Assembly (NCBI GenBank): GCA_016743945.1 | Contig: JADGFI010000012.1 | Coordinates: forward strand, 1 to 64,000 | DNA length: 64,000 bases | Direction of reading: 5' to 3' | Origin: Desulfobacteraceae bacterium | GTDB lineage: Bacteria; Desulfobacterota; Desulfobacteria; Desulfobacterales; Desulfobacteraceae | Part shown: one piece after another, positions 46,219 through 55,491 of the stretch | Numbering within the stretch: position 1 is the first letter of the stretch | Layout of the letters: every line of letters starts with the position of its first letter | Notes under the pieces: model-generated | The model's database searches: none | The model's input: only the letters and a program-made list of their open reading frames with translations | Told to the model about the DNA's origin: nothing | Made by a program: the position numbers and the translations under genes

Positions 46219-46707
46219 ATGCAAAGAATAATACTAAAAATCATTGGGTTTGTCCTTGTTTTTCTTTTGGGCGCAACTCCTATCTTTGCCAATCCCCACA
46301 TTAAACTGATGGGGGATACTTCTATCTGGCCACAATTTTTGCATGTGGACCTTGACGCATTGATACCCCATGCCCGGACCATCCAGGCCATTGATCCAAA
46401 TTTCCCGGAAGACAAGATCATTGACTTTACCGGCATTGGGATAAAGAAAATTTTTGATCTGGCAGGGATTCCCTGGAACAAGGGCGTTACGATTATTGGG
46501 TCAGACCAATATGTGGGCTTTATTTCCAAAGAGCAGATATTACAGGATATGGCCTTTTTGGTCTGGCAGATGAACCATACCCCCCTGGGGCCATTAAAGG
46601 GCGGCCCTTTTTCCATTATTTTTCCAGTGGAAAACCATTCGGAACTCAAGGGGATGGTTCCCGATTCTGGCGCCCTGTTTTTCCTGGAGAAAATCGTTGT
46701 TGAATAA
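46219..46707 (+). CDS. small exported protein resembling molybdopterin-binding oxidoreductase domain
   Basis: 162 residues from ATG 46219 with AGGGAG upstream. A signal peptide (cut near IFA-N, residue 24) precedes a domain similar in outline to the oxidoreductase molybdopterin-binding (YedY-like) fold: VTIIGSDQYVGFISKEQI and GPFSIIFPVEN are typical turns. The conserved Cys that binds molybdenum is absent, so it is more likely a sensor or binding protein than an enzyme. The next gene, a histidine kinase, overlaps it, suggesting that it is that kinase's ligand-binding partner; this is inference. Confidence 0.62.
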   Translation: MQRIILKIIGFVLVFLLGATPIFANPHIKLMGDTSIWPQFLHVDLDALIPHARTIQAIDPNFPEDKIIDFTGIGIKKIFDLAGIPWNKGVTIIGSDQYVGFISKEQILQDMAFLVWQMNHTPLGPLKGGPFSIIFPVENHSELKGMVPDSGALFFLEKIVVE

Positions 46708-48397
46708 AATATTGCCCCAAAAAAAACTTCAGACAAAGCTTTTGGTATCTGTCTTTATCATTGTGAGCCTTACCATTGTTTCCATTACCGCAGTGGTAAA
46801 CTTCATTGTAAAAAAACAATTTCAGCAGACAGAGCTGAACCGGATCTATTATGAAAGCAATGCCTTGAAAACACGGATAGGGCAATTGATGTACGGCCAG
46901 AATTTTCGGTCTTTGATGATTGCATTATCCAATGCGAAAACAGCAAACCCGGCTATTTTGTATTTTTTACTCACCGACACGAAGGGTACAATTTTGATTG
47001 CCGACAATGAAACCCTTATCGGTAAACATCAGTTTTTTGTGGCAAGCCAGGATAAAAAAGATCCTTTGTATACCAATACCGACAGGGCAAAGGGGGCAAT
47101 CTCCCCGGATGTGTTTAATATTTATTTGTCCCGGCTCACCACAGATATCCGTGACAAGGAATCGGTCAAAGCCTGGAACCGGGAAATGATATTTGATGCC
47201 ATCTGGGAAATTTCCTACCTGGGAGAGCCGATGGGAGCCCTTCGTGTGGGGTTTTCAAGGCAGGAGATAAAACAGCATCTATGGATGTTGACGGGGGTTA
47301 TGCTGGGGACCGGTTTTCTGGTGCTTTTGGTCACCCTTTTTATGATTTTTTGGGTGATCCGGTTAAACATGTCTCCTCTAGCATCGTTTGTTGGAAAGCT
47401 ATCCCTGCTCCATCAGGATCTGGGCGGGCAAAATCTGAGAAATAATTTGGCAGGTATTTCCCTGGAGGAAAAAGAGACAGAAGTAGAAGAGATTCGGAAT
47501 TTAAAACGGGCCTTTCTTAATATCCGGGATTTGTTTGTTTCAAACTGGGATCAGCTTGAAAATCATCGCCGAAACCTGGAGCAGATGGTGGAAGAAAGAA
47601 CCGTGGAACTTAATGGGATCAATGAACAGCTGACCCTCCAGGTTCGGGAAAGAAAAGAGATCGAATCCCGGCTTTTAACGGTTCAGAAGCTTGAAGCCAT
47701 CGGCACACTGGCCGGGGGAATTGCCCATGAGTTTAACAATCTGTTCATGGCCATAACCGGGTATGCCACCCTGATCCAGAAACAGGCGGAACCCGGTCAT
47801 CCCAATATCGGAAAAGCAGAAAAAATTCGTCAACTGGTTGACACAGGTTCCCAGTCCATCCAGCAGCTTTTGGGGTTTGCAAGGAGCGGAAAATATGATC
47901 CCGGTCCTTTGAATCTCAATGGGGTGCTACGCCAGAACCTCATCATATTCAGCCGCAGCAGAAAAGACCTTGAGATCAAAACAGCCTATTGCCCTGACCT
48001 GTGGACCATCCAGGCGGACAGGTCCCAGATGGAACAGGTCATCATGAACCTCTTGCTCAACGCTTCGGAAGCCATGCCGGAAAAAGGGTGCCTTCAGGTG
48101 GAAACCCAAAATGTGGTCCTGGATAAAAAATTAGTTTCCAGGGGAAAAAGGGTGTCGGGTCGATTTGTCCTCTTTTGTATAAAGGATGAAGGCCGGGGCA
48201 TCGATAAGGAGATAATCCCAAGGATCTTTGACCCGTTTTTTACCACCAAGCACATGGGGGTGGGAACGGGAATGGGTCTGGCGTCTGTATTTGGCATTAC
48301 CGATAATCACGGGGGAATTACAACCGTTGACAGCAAAGAGGGCAAGGGAAGCGTATTCTGTGTTTACCTGCCTGCTCTGGCAAGCAAATCCAAGTGA
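46697..48397 (+). CDS. sensor histidine kinase
   Basis: 566 residues from a TTG start overlapping the end of the previous gene by 11 bases. It has a membrane segment (about 15-37), a periplasmic sensor (about 40-195), a second segment (about 198-222), a HAMP-like linker, a coiled coil, and a HisKA domain with [19 protein letters not shown] (phospho-accepting His about 339), then HATPase_c with [16 protein letters not shown] and [12 protein letters not shown]. No receiver domain is attached and no response regulator is adjacent. The HEFNN H-box is characteristic of NtrB-like and similar kinases. Confidence 0.9.
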   Translation: MLNKILPQKKLQTKLLVSVFIIVSLTIVSITAVVNFIVKKQFQQTELNRIYYESNALKTRIGQLMYGQNFRSLMIALSNAKTANPAILYFLLTDTKGTILIADNETLIGKHQFFVASQDKKDPLYTNTDRAKGAISPDVFNIYLSRLTTDIRDKESVKAWNREMIFDAIWEISYLGEPMGALRVGFSRQEIKQHLWMLTGVMLGTGFLVLLVTLFMIFWVIRLNMSPLASFVGKLSLLHQDLGGQNLRNNLAGISLEEKETEVEEIRNLKRAFLNIRDLFVSNWDQLENHRRNLEQMVEERTVELNGINEQLTLQVRERKEIESRLLTVQKLEAIGTLAGGIAHEFNNLFMAITGYATLIQKQAEPGHPNIGKAEKIRQLVDTGSQSIQQLLGFARSGKYDPGPLNLNGVLRQNLIIFSRSRKDLEIKTAYCPDLWTIQADRSQMEQVIMNLLLNASEAMPEKGCLQVETQNVVLDKKLVSRGKRVSGRFVLFCIKDEGRGIDKEIIPRIFDPFFTTKHMGVGTGMGLASVFGITDNHGGITTVDSKEGKGSVFCVYLPALASKSK

Positions 48398-48408
48398 AGT
48401 GAGGACAG

Positions 48409-49248
48409 ATGAAAAATCCATATGAGCAATTGGTTATTTATAATTTTGACGGTGTACCCTCTTTTGACTATCGTGTGGAAAAAGATGAACGGTTCCTGGG
48501 CACCTGGGTGGAGGAAGATACCTCATTTCTTTTTTTTTCCGGACCGGTGCCTTCCCTGGTTGAACAGGTAAGGCGTAAAAATTCCCATATTTCCCTGGTG
48601 GAAACCTATGAAATGACCTGCGAGCAATGGCACGGGGATAAGATTGAACCCTATTTTGTTGAAGACTTTTGCATTGCCCCGCCCTGGGATCGGTTAAAAA
48701 AAGAGGATCGGCTGAAAAAAAAGGCAACATCAGTCCGGGAAATTCTCCTGGATCCGGGGGTGGTTTTCGGCACAGGACGTCATCAGACCACGGAGGATTG
48801 TTTGACCCTGATCCATCGGTTGTGTACCCAAGAGAAGATCGGGACGGTTTTGGATATCGGCACGGGTACAGGACTTCTTTCCCTCGGGGCTGCTGCCCTT
48901 GGGTGTGCTCGGGTTTTGGCCTGTGATTTTAACCTCCTGGCCGTGAAAACCACCTTGAAAAATATTCGGCTGAACCGGTTTGAAAAGCAAATCCTTGCCT
49001 TCCAGGCAAAGGGGGAAGAGGTGATCTGTCTCCCCTGCGACCTGCTGGTGGCCAATATCCACTATGATGTCATGCAGCACCTGATCGAACACCCAGCGTT
49101 TCTGGAAAAAAAATATTTTATCCTGTCCGGTCTTCTAAATTCTGAAACCACCAAGATTATGGCATCCCTGGCCACAAAAAGAGTCCATGTCATTGAAAGA
49201 CGATGCCCCGACGGCATCTGGAATACCCTCCTGGGCAAACAAAAATAA
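48409..49248 (+). CDS. PrmA-like methyltransferase (paralogue)
   Basis: 279 residues. SAM-dependent methyltransferase with DIGTGTGLLSLGAAALGC and LDPGVVFGTGRHQTT, the latter a PrmA signature. The position NIIAQVIV of the bona fide PrmA is NIHYDVMQ here, and the N-terminal substrate-recognition domain differs. It starts 11 bases after the histidine kinase stop. Its substrate is probably not L11, since a normal prmA is encoded 2.3 kb away. Its pairing with the kinase is unexplained. Confidence 0.78.
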   Translation: MKNPYEQLVIYNFDGVPSFDYRVEKDERFLGTWVEEDTSFLFFSGPVPSLVEQVRRKNSHISLVETYEMTCEQWHGDKIEPYFVEDFCIAPPWDRLKKEDRLKKKATSVREILLDPGVVFGTGRHQTTEDCLTLIHRLCTQEKIGTVLDIGTGTGLLSLGAAALGCARVLACDFNLLAVKTTLKNIRLNRFEKQILAFQAKGEEVICLPCDLLVANIHYDVMQHLIEHPAFLEKKYFILSGLLNSETTKIMASLATKRVHVIERRCPDGIWNTLLGKQK

Positions 49249-49354
49249 AAAATCTGTCACCGCCCCGGTCATGGACGTGCACATTGGGGCCACCCTGTCT
49301 GTCGCAGAGCGCTTCAATCGCAGATGACATGATATTTTTTTGTAAAAATAAATA

Positions 49355-49383
49355 TTGACTCCTAGAATTTCTATAGCTATATA
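49355..49383 (+). promoter_or_regulatory. sigma-70-like promoter of the TRAP operon
   Basis: TTGACT (49355-49360) and TATATA (49378-49383) with 17 bases between, 98 bases before the dctP start. The region carries AATAGCTATAT-like repeats (49371-49384 and 49396-49408), which might be an operator. Confidence 0.5.
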
Positions 49384-49481
49384 TTGATCTAATAATAGCT
49401 ATATTATATCCATATTCCCCAAAGTGTTTTCATTTGTAAAAGAAGGTATTTTTTGTTTTACCCTAAACCAAAGGAGACCCC

Positions 49482-50591
49482 ATGGAACGGAGACAATTCT
49501 TACAAAAAGCAGCAATTGGTACCGTCGCGGCTGTTGCCGCCGGTGGAATTGTAAATGCCCCTGCTGTCCACGCCCAGAAAAAAATTAAATGGAAGATGGT
49601 AACCACCTGGCCGCCTAAGCTGCCCTATCTGCAAGATGCCGCAGAACTCCTTGCAAAAAAGGTTGAACTCATGAGCGGTGGTCTTTTTAAAATCAAAGTC
49701 TTTGCCGGGGGAGAACTTGTGCCTCCGTTACAGACCTTTGATGCCGTTAGCAAGGGAACCTCTGTACAGGCCGGATCCAGTGTCGGTTATTACCAGGCCG
49801 GCAAAGCACCTGCAGCCCAATGGTTTGCCGCGGTTCCCTTTGGCCTTAACGGCGCAGGCATGGCTGCCTGGTATGAGTTTGGCGATGGGCTTAAACTCTG
49901 GGAAGAGGTGTATGCGCCCTTTAATGTAATCCCCAGACCCGGAGGGACCACTGGCCCCCAGATGGCAGGATGGTTCAATAAAAAAATTGAATCTGTGGAG
50001 GATTTTAAAGGACTGAAAATGAGAATCCCGGGGTTGGGGGGAAAGGTAATGGCAAAGTTAGGCGCAACCGTGATCCTCTGCCCTGCCAGTGAAATCTTTA
50101 CCAATCTGGAGCGCGGTGTCATTGACGCCACTGAATGGATCGGCCCACTCCATGACAAAATAATGGGGTTTTATAAAGTGGCAAAATATTATTACTACCC
50201 GGGCTGGCATGAACCCGGGCCCTTTGTGGAGTTTATCTTCAATAAAGGTGCCTATGAATCATTACCCTTGGAATACCAGGCAATTTTAGATGCCGCCTGC
50301 GCCCAGGTCAACAACTGGACAACCCAGGGGTTCAATGCCGGCAACGGCCAGGCCCTGGAAGAATTGATCACCCAGCATAAGGTCAAACTGATGCGATTGC
50401 CCGACCCTGTGTTGGCAGATCTAAAATCCCACGCAAAAGATGCAATTTCCGATATTGCGGCCAATGATCCAATGGCGGGAAGGGTAAATGAGAGTTTTGA
50501 GCGTTTCAAAAAGATTATCGGACCCTGGGGGGAAGTTTCTGAAAAGCCTTATTATAACGCCCTGGCGGACAAATATCCCTTAAAAGGATAA
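49482..50591 (+). CDS. TRAP transporter solute-binding protein
   Basis: 369 residues. Periplasmic receptor of a TRAP uptake system. The N-terminus is a twin-arginine-like signal (MERRQFLQKAAIGT, cut near HAQ). Family features include WPPKLPYLQDAAELLAKKVE, GGTTGPQMAGWFNKKI, FKGLKMRIPGLGGKVMAKLG and GVIDATEWIGPLHD; the conserved Arg (RIPG) should bind the substrate carboxylate. The group with EWIGP is similar to the keto-acid/chloroaromatic type. First gene of a dctPQM operon, next to aromatic-degradation genes. Confidence 0.93.
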   Translation: MERRQFLQKAAIGTVAAVAAGGIVNAPAVHAQKKIKWKMVTTWPPKLPYLQDAAELLAKKVELMSGGLFKIKVFAGGELVPPLQTFDAVSKGTSVQAGSSVGYYQAGKAPAAQWFAAVPFGLNGAGMAAWYEFGDGLKLWEEVYAPFNVIPRPGGTTGPQMAGWFNKKIESVEDFKGLKMRIPGLGGKVMAKLGATVILCPASEIFTNLERGVIDATEWIGPLHDKIMGFYKVAKYYYYPGWHEPGPFVEFIFNKGAYESLPLEYQAILDAACAQVNNWTTQGFNAGNGQALEELITQHKVKLMRLPDPVLADLKSHAKDAISDIAANDPMAGRVNESFERFKKIIGPWGEVSEKPYYNALADKYPLKG

Positions 50592-50673
50592 AGAAAGAAC
50601 GCATGGATATCTTACCGGAAAAGGATAGCCCGGTAAGGTATCATTCATTTGGAAATTAAAGAGGATGAGTGGC

Positions 50674-51216
50674 ATGGGGATATGGGTGTATCTGGAAAAA
50701 ATTGCAGATAAAATTGATGCTGTAAATGAACGGGTCGGGCGATGGGTTTCCCGGGTGGTAATATTTCTTGTTGCAGTGGTGTTTATGGATGTGGTCATGC
50801 GGTATGTCTTTAGCACAAGCTTCGTATTTACCCAGGAACTTGAATGGCATCTGTTTGGGTTTATTATTTTGATGGGTGCGGGCTATACCCTTTTATACGA
50901 CCAGCATGTCCGTGTGGATGTGATCTATCAGCGTTTGTCTGTACGAGCCCGGGCATGGGTCAACTTGATCGGCTGTCTCTTGTTTCTTTTTCCCGGAGCG
51001 CTTTTGATTATCTATACATCTTCTGTTTTTGCCTGGGAGTCAATGAGGTTCATGGAAGGATCACCTGACCCCGGGGGAATCCCTTTTCGGTTCATATTAA
51101 AGGGCTGCATTCCCCTTGGGTTTGTCTTGTTTTTCCTCCAGGGAATTTCCATGTTTATTCGTAATCTTCATATCGTCCTTGGCATCCCCACTGAAAATCA
51201 GGAGAATAGAAAATGA
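50674..51216 (+). CDS. TRAP transporter small permease (DctQ)
   Basis: 180 residues from ATG 50674, preferred over ATG 50665 because AAGAGG is then at a workable distance. Four membrane helices, with the family motif FTQELEWHLFGFIILMGAGY after helix 2. Its end overlaps the DctM start by four bases. It pairs with DctM to form the membrane unit. Confidence 0.9.
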   Translation: MGIWVYLEKIADKIDAVNERVGRWVSRVVIFLVAVVFMDVVMRYVFSTSFVFTQELEWHLFGFIILMGAGYTLLYDQHVRVDVIYQRLSVRARAWVNLIGCLLFLFPGALLIIYTSSVFAWESMRFMEGSPDPGGIPFRFILKGCIPLGFVLFFLQGISMFIRNLHIVLGIPTENQENRK

Positions 51217-52550
51217 TGGGATCTGAATACCTGGCAGGGTGGATGTTTCTTGCCCTGACCCTTTTACTCATGGCAGGTTTCCCGGTCACCTGTACCCTCA
51301 TGGGCACGGCCATGGTCTTTGGGGTCCTGGGGTCTGGCTGGGGATTTTTCGAATTATTACCGCTGCGAATATGGGGATCCATGAAAAGTGTGGTTCTCAT
51401 AGCGGTTCCCCTTTTTGTCTTCATGGGGGTAACCCTTGAAAAATCGGGACTGGCCGAAGAATTGCTGGAAACAATGGGCATGCTGTTCCAAAAAATCAGG
51501 GGAGGCTTGGCCATCAGCACGGTTGTGGTGGGAGCCCTTTTGGGAGCATCCACCGGGATTGTGGGTGCCACCGTGGTTACCATGGGGCTTATGGCGGTTC
51601 CCACCATGCTGCGCCATGGGTATAAACCGGAACTTGCCGTAGGTACGGTTTGTGCCTCGGGAACCCTGGGGCAGATCATTCCCCCCTCTATTGTTCTGGT
51701 GCTTTTGGCCACCATCGTTCAGATTCCGGTGGGAGACCTGTTCATGGCTGCCTTGCTGCCTGGGTTGATGCTGGTTCTGTTATACATGGCATATATTTTT
51801 ATTATCGCCATGCTAAAGCCTGAAATTGCACCACCCGTGATCATGGCGCTTGAAGAAGGACAGACTCAAAAACAGCTGGTAAAAAAAGCAGTTCGTGCAT
51901 TGTTTCCGCCTCTTTTTCTCATCACAGCCGTACTTGGATCTATCTTTGCCGGGATTGCCTCCCCAACCGAAGCGGCTTCCGTCGGGAGTGTGGGAGCTGT
52001 CTTGCTGGCAGTCTGGAACCGCCGATTCAATTTAAATATCCTAGGACAGGTATCTGCCACCACAACCCGGCTGACCTGCATGGTTTTTATTATTCTGATT
52101 GGCGCCAATGCCTTTGGGCTTACCTTTCGTGAACTGGAAGGGGATGAACTGATTCGCAACTTTTTGTTTGATGTTGCCGATGAGTACGATAAATGGATGG
52201 TTTTGGCCATTGTCATGGGGGTTATTTTTCTGGTCGGGTTTGTCCTGGATTTTATTGAAATTATTTTTATCCATGTGCCGGTTTTGGTTCCGATCCTTGT
52301 GGACGATTTCGGATTTGATCCGCTCTGGATCTGTGTGCTGCTGGCTGTAAATCTGCAAACATCGTTTATGACCCCCCCCTTTGGCTTTTCCCTTTTTTAC
52401 TTAAAAGCTGTGGCACCACCTGAGGTTAAAACGGGTCATATATACCGCGGCATTATTCCCTTTGTACTGATCCAGTTGCTGGGACTTTTGGCGGTGGTAT
52501 TATGGCCTAAACTTGCGACCTGGCTGCCCGGGATGGTTTATTCAAGGTAA
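51213..52550 (+). CDS. TRAP transporter large permease (DctM)
   Basis: 445 residues, about 12 membrane helices, normal length. GASTGIVGATVVTMGLMA, GTLGQIIPPSIVLV and ASPTEAASVGS are the DctM signatures. It moves the solute with Na+ or protons, working with DctQ and the binding protein encoded upstream. Converges with the carboxymuconolactone-decarboxylase-like gene. Confidence 0.95.
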   Translation: MMGSEYLAGWMFLALTLLLMAGFPVTCTLMGTAMVFGVLGSGWGFFELLPLRIWGSMKSVVLIAVPLFVFMGVTLEKSGLAEELLETMGMLFQKIRGGLAISTVVVGALLGASTGIVGATVVTMGLMAVPTMLRHGYKPELAVGTVCASGTLGQIIPPSIVLVLLATIVQIPVGDLFMAALLPGLMLVLLYMAYIFIIAMLKPEIAPPVIMALEEGQTQKQLVKKAVRALFPPLFLITAVLGSIFAGIASPTEAASVGSVGAVLLAVWNRRFNLNILGQVSATTTRLTCMVFIILIGANAFGLTFRELEGDELIRNFLFDVADEYDKWMVLAIVMGVIFLVGFVLDFIEIIFIHVPVLVPILVDDFGFDPLWICVLLAVNLQTSFMTPPFGFSLFYLKAVAPPEVKTGHIYRGIIPFVLIQLLGLLAVVLWPKLATWLPGMVYSR

Positions 52551-52572
52551 TATGCCTGGGGCGCCTGCAGGT

Positions 52573-52959
52573 TTATTCTTCTCCCCGTTCTTCCAACACC
52601 TCTTTTAATACGCTCAATGCGGTGTTGGCTGCCGGCACGCCGCCGTAGATGCTGGTCTGGAAAATTACTTCCGCCACCTCTTCTCTGGTACACCCCACGT
52701 TCAGGGCCGCATGGGTATGGAGCTTGAGTTCATCGGGTTTGGAAAGCACTGTCAGGGCAGCCACCGTGATCAACTGCCTTGTGGTATGGGGAATTTTCTT
52801 CCTGGCATACATCTGACCTGTGATATACAAGGACATGTCCTTTGCCAGGTCCTTGTCGAAATGGCGCCATAAATTATAGGGCTTGTCCTCATCTTTGACC
52901 GTGGAGAAATATAGTTTGGCGGTTTCACCTGTTTTTTTTGCGAGCGCTTTGGGATCCAT
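52573..52959 (-). CDS. carboxymuconolactone decarboxylase-like (AhpD fold) protein
   Basis: 128 residues. A small all-helical protein of the CMD family; TRQLITVAALTVLSK and HTHAALNVGCTREEVAEVIF are typical. The AhpD-type CxxC redox pair is missing: only the single Cys of VGCTREE is present, so it is not a peroxidase cofactor; the CMD branch has a similar pattern. It lies downstream of a glutaryl-CoA dehydrogenase gene, separated by an inverted repeat. Its function in this anaerobic pathway is unknown. Confidence 0.82.
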   Translation of the reverse strand: MDPKALAKKTGETAKLYFSTVKDEDKPYNLWRHFDKDLAKDMSLYITGQMYARKKIPHTTRQLITVAALTVLSKPDELKLHTHAALNVGCTREEVAEVIFQTSIYGGVPAANTALSVLKEVLEERGEE

Positions 52960-52987
52960 TGGGGGTTCTCCTTAGTTTTGGGTGATA

Positions 52988-53045
52988 GGGGTCGGGCTTT
53001 TTTTATTATCAGACAGGAACGGTGAAATAAAAAGAGCCTGACCCC
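52988..53045. repeat. inverted repeat between CMD and glutaryl-CoA dehydrogenase genes
   Basis: GGGGTCGGGCTTTTTTTATT (52988 on) is mirrored by AAATAAAAAGAGCCTGACCCC read in two parts to 53045: a GGGGTC-G-GGC arm and T/A tracts around a 20-base loop. T-runs sit inside the stem rather than after it, so it looks like a repetitive palindromic element more than a terminator. Confidence 0.6.
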
Positions 53046-53057
53046 ATGAACAGATGT

Positions 53058-54221
53058 TTATCTATTGGCTTTTTTGACGCCCAACTGATCCAGGGCAATG
53101 ATCATTTTGCAAATATTGGCAGAACCTTCCACCATGGAGTAGGTGGGGGCATCTCTATAGTATCTGGCAACGGGGTATTCAGTGGAATATCCGTAGGCAC
53201 CCAGGATTCTCATGGCAAAATTGGAACACTTGGTGGCCACTTCTCCTGCAAAGTATTTGGCCATGGCCACATCCAACCCGTTGTTGAGCTTGCCCTGATC
53301 CTTGGCCCAGGCAGCTTTGTAGACTAGGAGGCGGGCAGCTTCTATTTCAACCGTCATCTGGGCGATCATGTCCTGGTTCATCTGGAAGTCGCCAATTTTT
53401 TTACCAAATTGCTTTCTTTCGTTGCAATATTTAGTGGCGGCATCCAAACAGGCTTGGGACAGACCAACCCCACCGGCGGCAGCGGAAAGCCGCGTCTGGT
53501 TCAGGGAAGAAAAAACAATTCGGGTGCCGTCTCCGGGGTTGCCCAGGATATTTTCCTTGGGAACTTTGACGTTGTCCAGGAAAAGTTCGCCCGTGGGGGA
53601 AGAATGGGAACCCAGTTTGTCCAGGGAGGAGGTTTTGATGCCTTCAAAGTTTTTGGGTTCAATGACAAAGGCGGACAACCCTTTTGAGCCTGCAGCTTTA
53701 TCGGTATAGGCGTAATAAAGAAGGCAGTCGGCTACGTTGGCATTGGAGATCCAGGTTTTGGATCCGTTTAAGAGCCAATGATCCCCTTTGTCTTCGGCGG
53801 TTGAGGCCATGGCCATCACATCGGAACCTGCATCGGATTCTGTGATGCCGAAGCCGCCGATATACTCGGCTGTGCAGAGTTTTTCAACATATTTTTTTTT
53901 CACCGCTTCATTGCCGTATTTGAAGATGGTGTAGGCACAGCCCAATACCTGCATATTCACCTGGACCCGCAGGGAGGACGACACCTTTGCCAGTTCTTCG
54001 GTGACAATCATGGCTGCCATGAATCCCATGTCTTCTCCGCCGTATTCTTCGGGAATGACCGTGCCGAAATATCCCAGTTCTCCCAGGGGCCGCATGACTT
54101 CATCAATGGGAAGGTAATGTTTTTCGTCCCATTCATCTGCATAGGGTTCAATCTGTTTTTTTGCAAATTTTCTAACTTCTTTCTGGAGCATCTGAAGTTC
54201 GGTTGATAATTTAAAATCCAT
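53058..54221 (-). CDS. glutaryl-CoA dehydrogenase, probably non-decarboxylating
   Basis: 387-residue acyl-CoA dehydrogenase. Flavin motifs GFGITESDAGSDVMAMA and WISNANVADC; catalytic base Glu365 in VEGSANI. In human glutaryl-CoA dehydrogenase Glu87, Arg94 and Ser95 take part in the glutaryl-CoA reaction; here the aligned positions read Ala78, Arg85 and Val86 (AKVSSSLRVQV). Arg, which binds the distal carboxylate, is kept while Glu and Ser are replaced, as I recall for the non-decarboxylating Desulfococcus enzyme. It should give glutaconyl-CoA, which the GcdA encoded 1.7 kb away can decarboxylate. Lies downstream of an IclR regulator gene. Confidence 0.85.
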   Translation of the reverse strand: MDFKLSTELQMLQKEVRKFAKKQIEPYADEWDEKHYLPIDEVMRPLGELGYFGTVIPEEYGGEDMGFMAAMIVTEELAKVSSSLRVQVNMQVLGCAYTIFKYGNEAVKKKYVEKLCTAEYIGGFGITESDAGSDVMAMASTAEDKGDHWLLNGSKTWISNANVADCLLYYAYTDKAAGSKGLSAFVIEPKNFEGIKTSSLDKLGSHSSPTGELFLDNVKVPKENILGNPGDGTRIVFSSLNQTRLSAAAGGVGLSQACLDAATKYCNERKQFGKKIGDFQMNQDMIAQMTVEIEAARLLVYKAAWAKDQGKLNNGLDVAMAKYFAGEVATKCSNFAMRILGAYGYSTEYPVARYYRDAPTYSMVEGSANICKMIIALDQLGVKKANR

Positions 54222-54254
54222 TTTTCCTCCTATTAAATAGTGATAAATAAAAAT

Positions 54255-55040
54255 TTATGAGGTGCTGTTTCCCATGGCCTTTGAAAAAGAGTGGGCAGCA
54301 CTTGTCAATATGTGGATACAATTTGCGAGATGATTTTCCTGGATGATCCTTATCTCCGGTATGGCCAGGCTCAGGCTTGCCAGGAGTTCCCCTTGATAAT
54401 TAAAAACAGGGGCGCTCAAAGAGCCAAGTCCCGGGGTCCGTTCTCCCAGACTTGTGGCAAAGCCCTGGTCTTTTGTCTTGTCCAGTTCCATCTGCAATTG
54501 AACCGGATCAATGATGGTATTTTCTGTTAAGGGCAGCAGTTTTATGGTGTTAAAATAGTCGATTTTAAAGGTGTCCGAAGAAAAGGCCAAAAGGCATTTG
54601 GCAGAGGCACCCGCATAAAGCGGAGATTGTGTTCCGATGGGCATGCCTGCTCTTAAAACCTTGTGGGATTCTATGGTATCAATACAGATACGCATGCTGC
54701 CTTCAATGATGTTCAAGTGAACCGTCTCAAGAGTCGCTTTTGCCACCTCTTCCATATAGCTTTTACCAATGCCGGTCAGGTTGTTGGCAGTGTTCAGGTT
54801 TTCAAGGAACCGGTAAAAGATATTACCAATATAGTATTGGCGGGTTTTAGGATCCTGGCGGATGAATTTATAGGATTTGAGCACCTGGAGGATTCGCTGA
54901 ACCGTTGCCGGGCTGAACCCAAGTTCGCAGGAGAGTTCCCGGATACCCCATTTGGACTTGGTGCCCTGGAATTTAAGCATGATTTCAAGGGCTTTTTCAA
55001 TGGCATTGAGCTTTTTGGGGTCATTCGTTTTTAAGGGCAT
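54255..55040 (-). CDS. IclR-family transcriptional regulator
   Basis: 261 residues. N-terminal winged helix (AIEKALEIMLKF, GIRELSCELGFSPATVQRIL) and a C-terminal ligand-binding GAF-like domain (about 90-255, with ASAKCLLAFS and GFATSLGERTPGLGSLSAPV). Co-oriented with the glutaryl-CoA dehydrogenase gene 33 bases downstream, so it likely controls this lower aromatic pathway. IclR proteins frequently regulate aromatic-acid degradation. Confidence 0.92.
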   Translation of the reverse strand: MPLKTNDPKKLNAIEKALEIMLKFQGTKSKWGIRELSCELGFSPATVQRILQVLKSYKFIRQDPKTRQYYIGNIFYRFLENLNTANNLTGIGKSYMEEVAKATLETVHLNIIEGSMRICIDTIESHKVLRAGMPIGTQSPLYAGASAKCLLAFSSDTFKIDYFNTIKLLPLTENTIIDPVQLQMELDKTKDQGFATSLGERTPGLGSLSAPVFNYQGELLASLSLAIPEIRIIQENHLANCIHILTSAAHSFSKAMGNSTS

Positions 55041-55491
55041 TTTTTCCTTTAATTACAGTATCAGTGCTTTTGGGTCTGTTTTTGTCCGCAGAATTTCCAA
55101 TTTAGCGGTTTTTTTGGGGTTGGCTTTGGACGGCATTGGAAATATCAATACAGGTTTTTTGTTTTATCTTTTAAAACGCCGTTTCATATCATGGATTAAA
55201 ATAAACTAAAAATTCTTTTAAATGTCAAGCAAAAAATCTGATTAAAAATCTGATTAAAAAATATCTTGACAAAGGGTTTTGATTATTTCTATCTTAAATT
55301 GAATAGAACAGCGTCTTATAGTATGAAACAGATGTGGCCATGGGAAAAAAATAAACATATAGACTGGTTATGAATTTTTAACGAGAACGTATGAAACAAA
55401 AAAGAAGCAGGCAGAAAGTTTTTGTAAAGAGCCCGGTCCAAGGACCAAGGCTCTTTACAGATGGAAATATCAGAACAAATGCATTGAATGG
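55041..55491. other. gene-free region with a strong hairpin
   Basis: No convincing gene. GTAAAGAGCC (55424-55433) and GGCTCTTTAC (55449-55458) form a ten-base perfect stem, with an inner GGTCC/GGACC stem; it follows the biotin-carrier gene on the minus strand and may end its transcript, although no T-run follows. TTGACA (55266-55271) and TATCTT (55290-55295) form a weak plus-strand promoter. Confidence 0.45.

Noticed and set aside
49249..49354. Possible remnant after the PrmA-like gene
   Set aside because: No coding similarity or structure could be supported.
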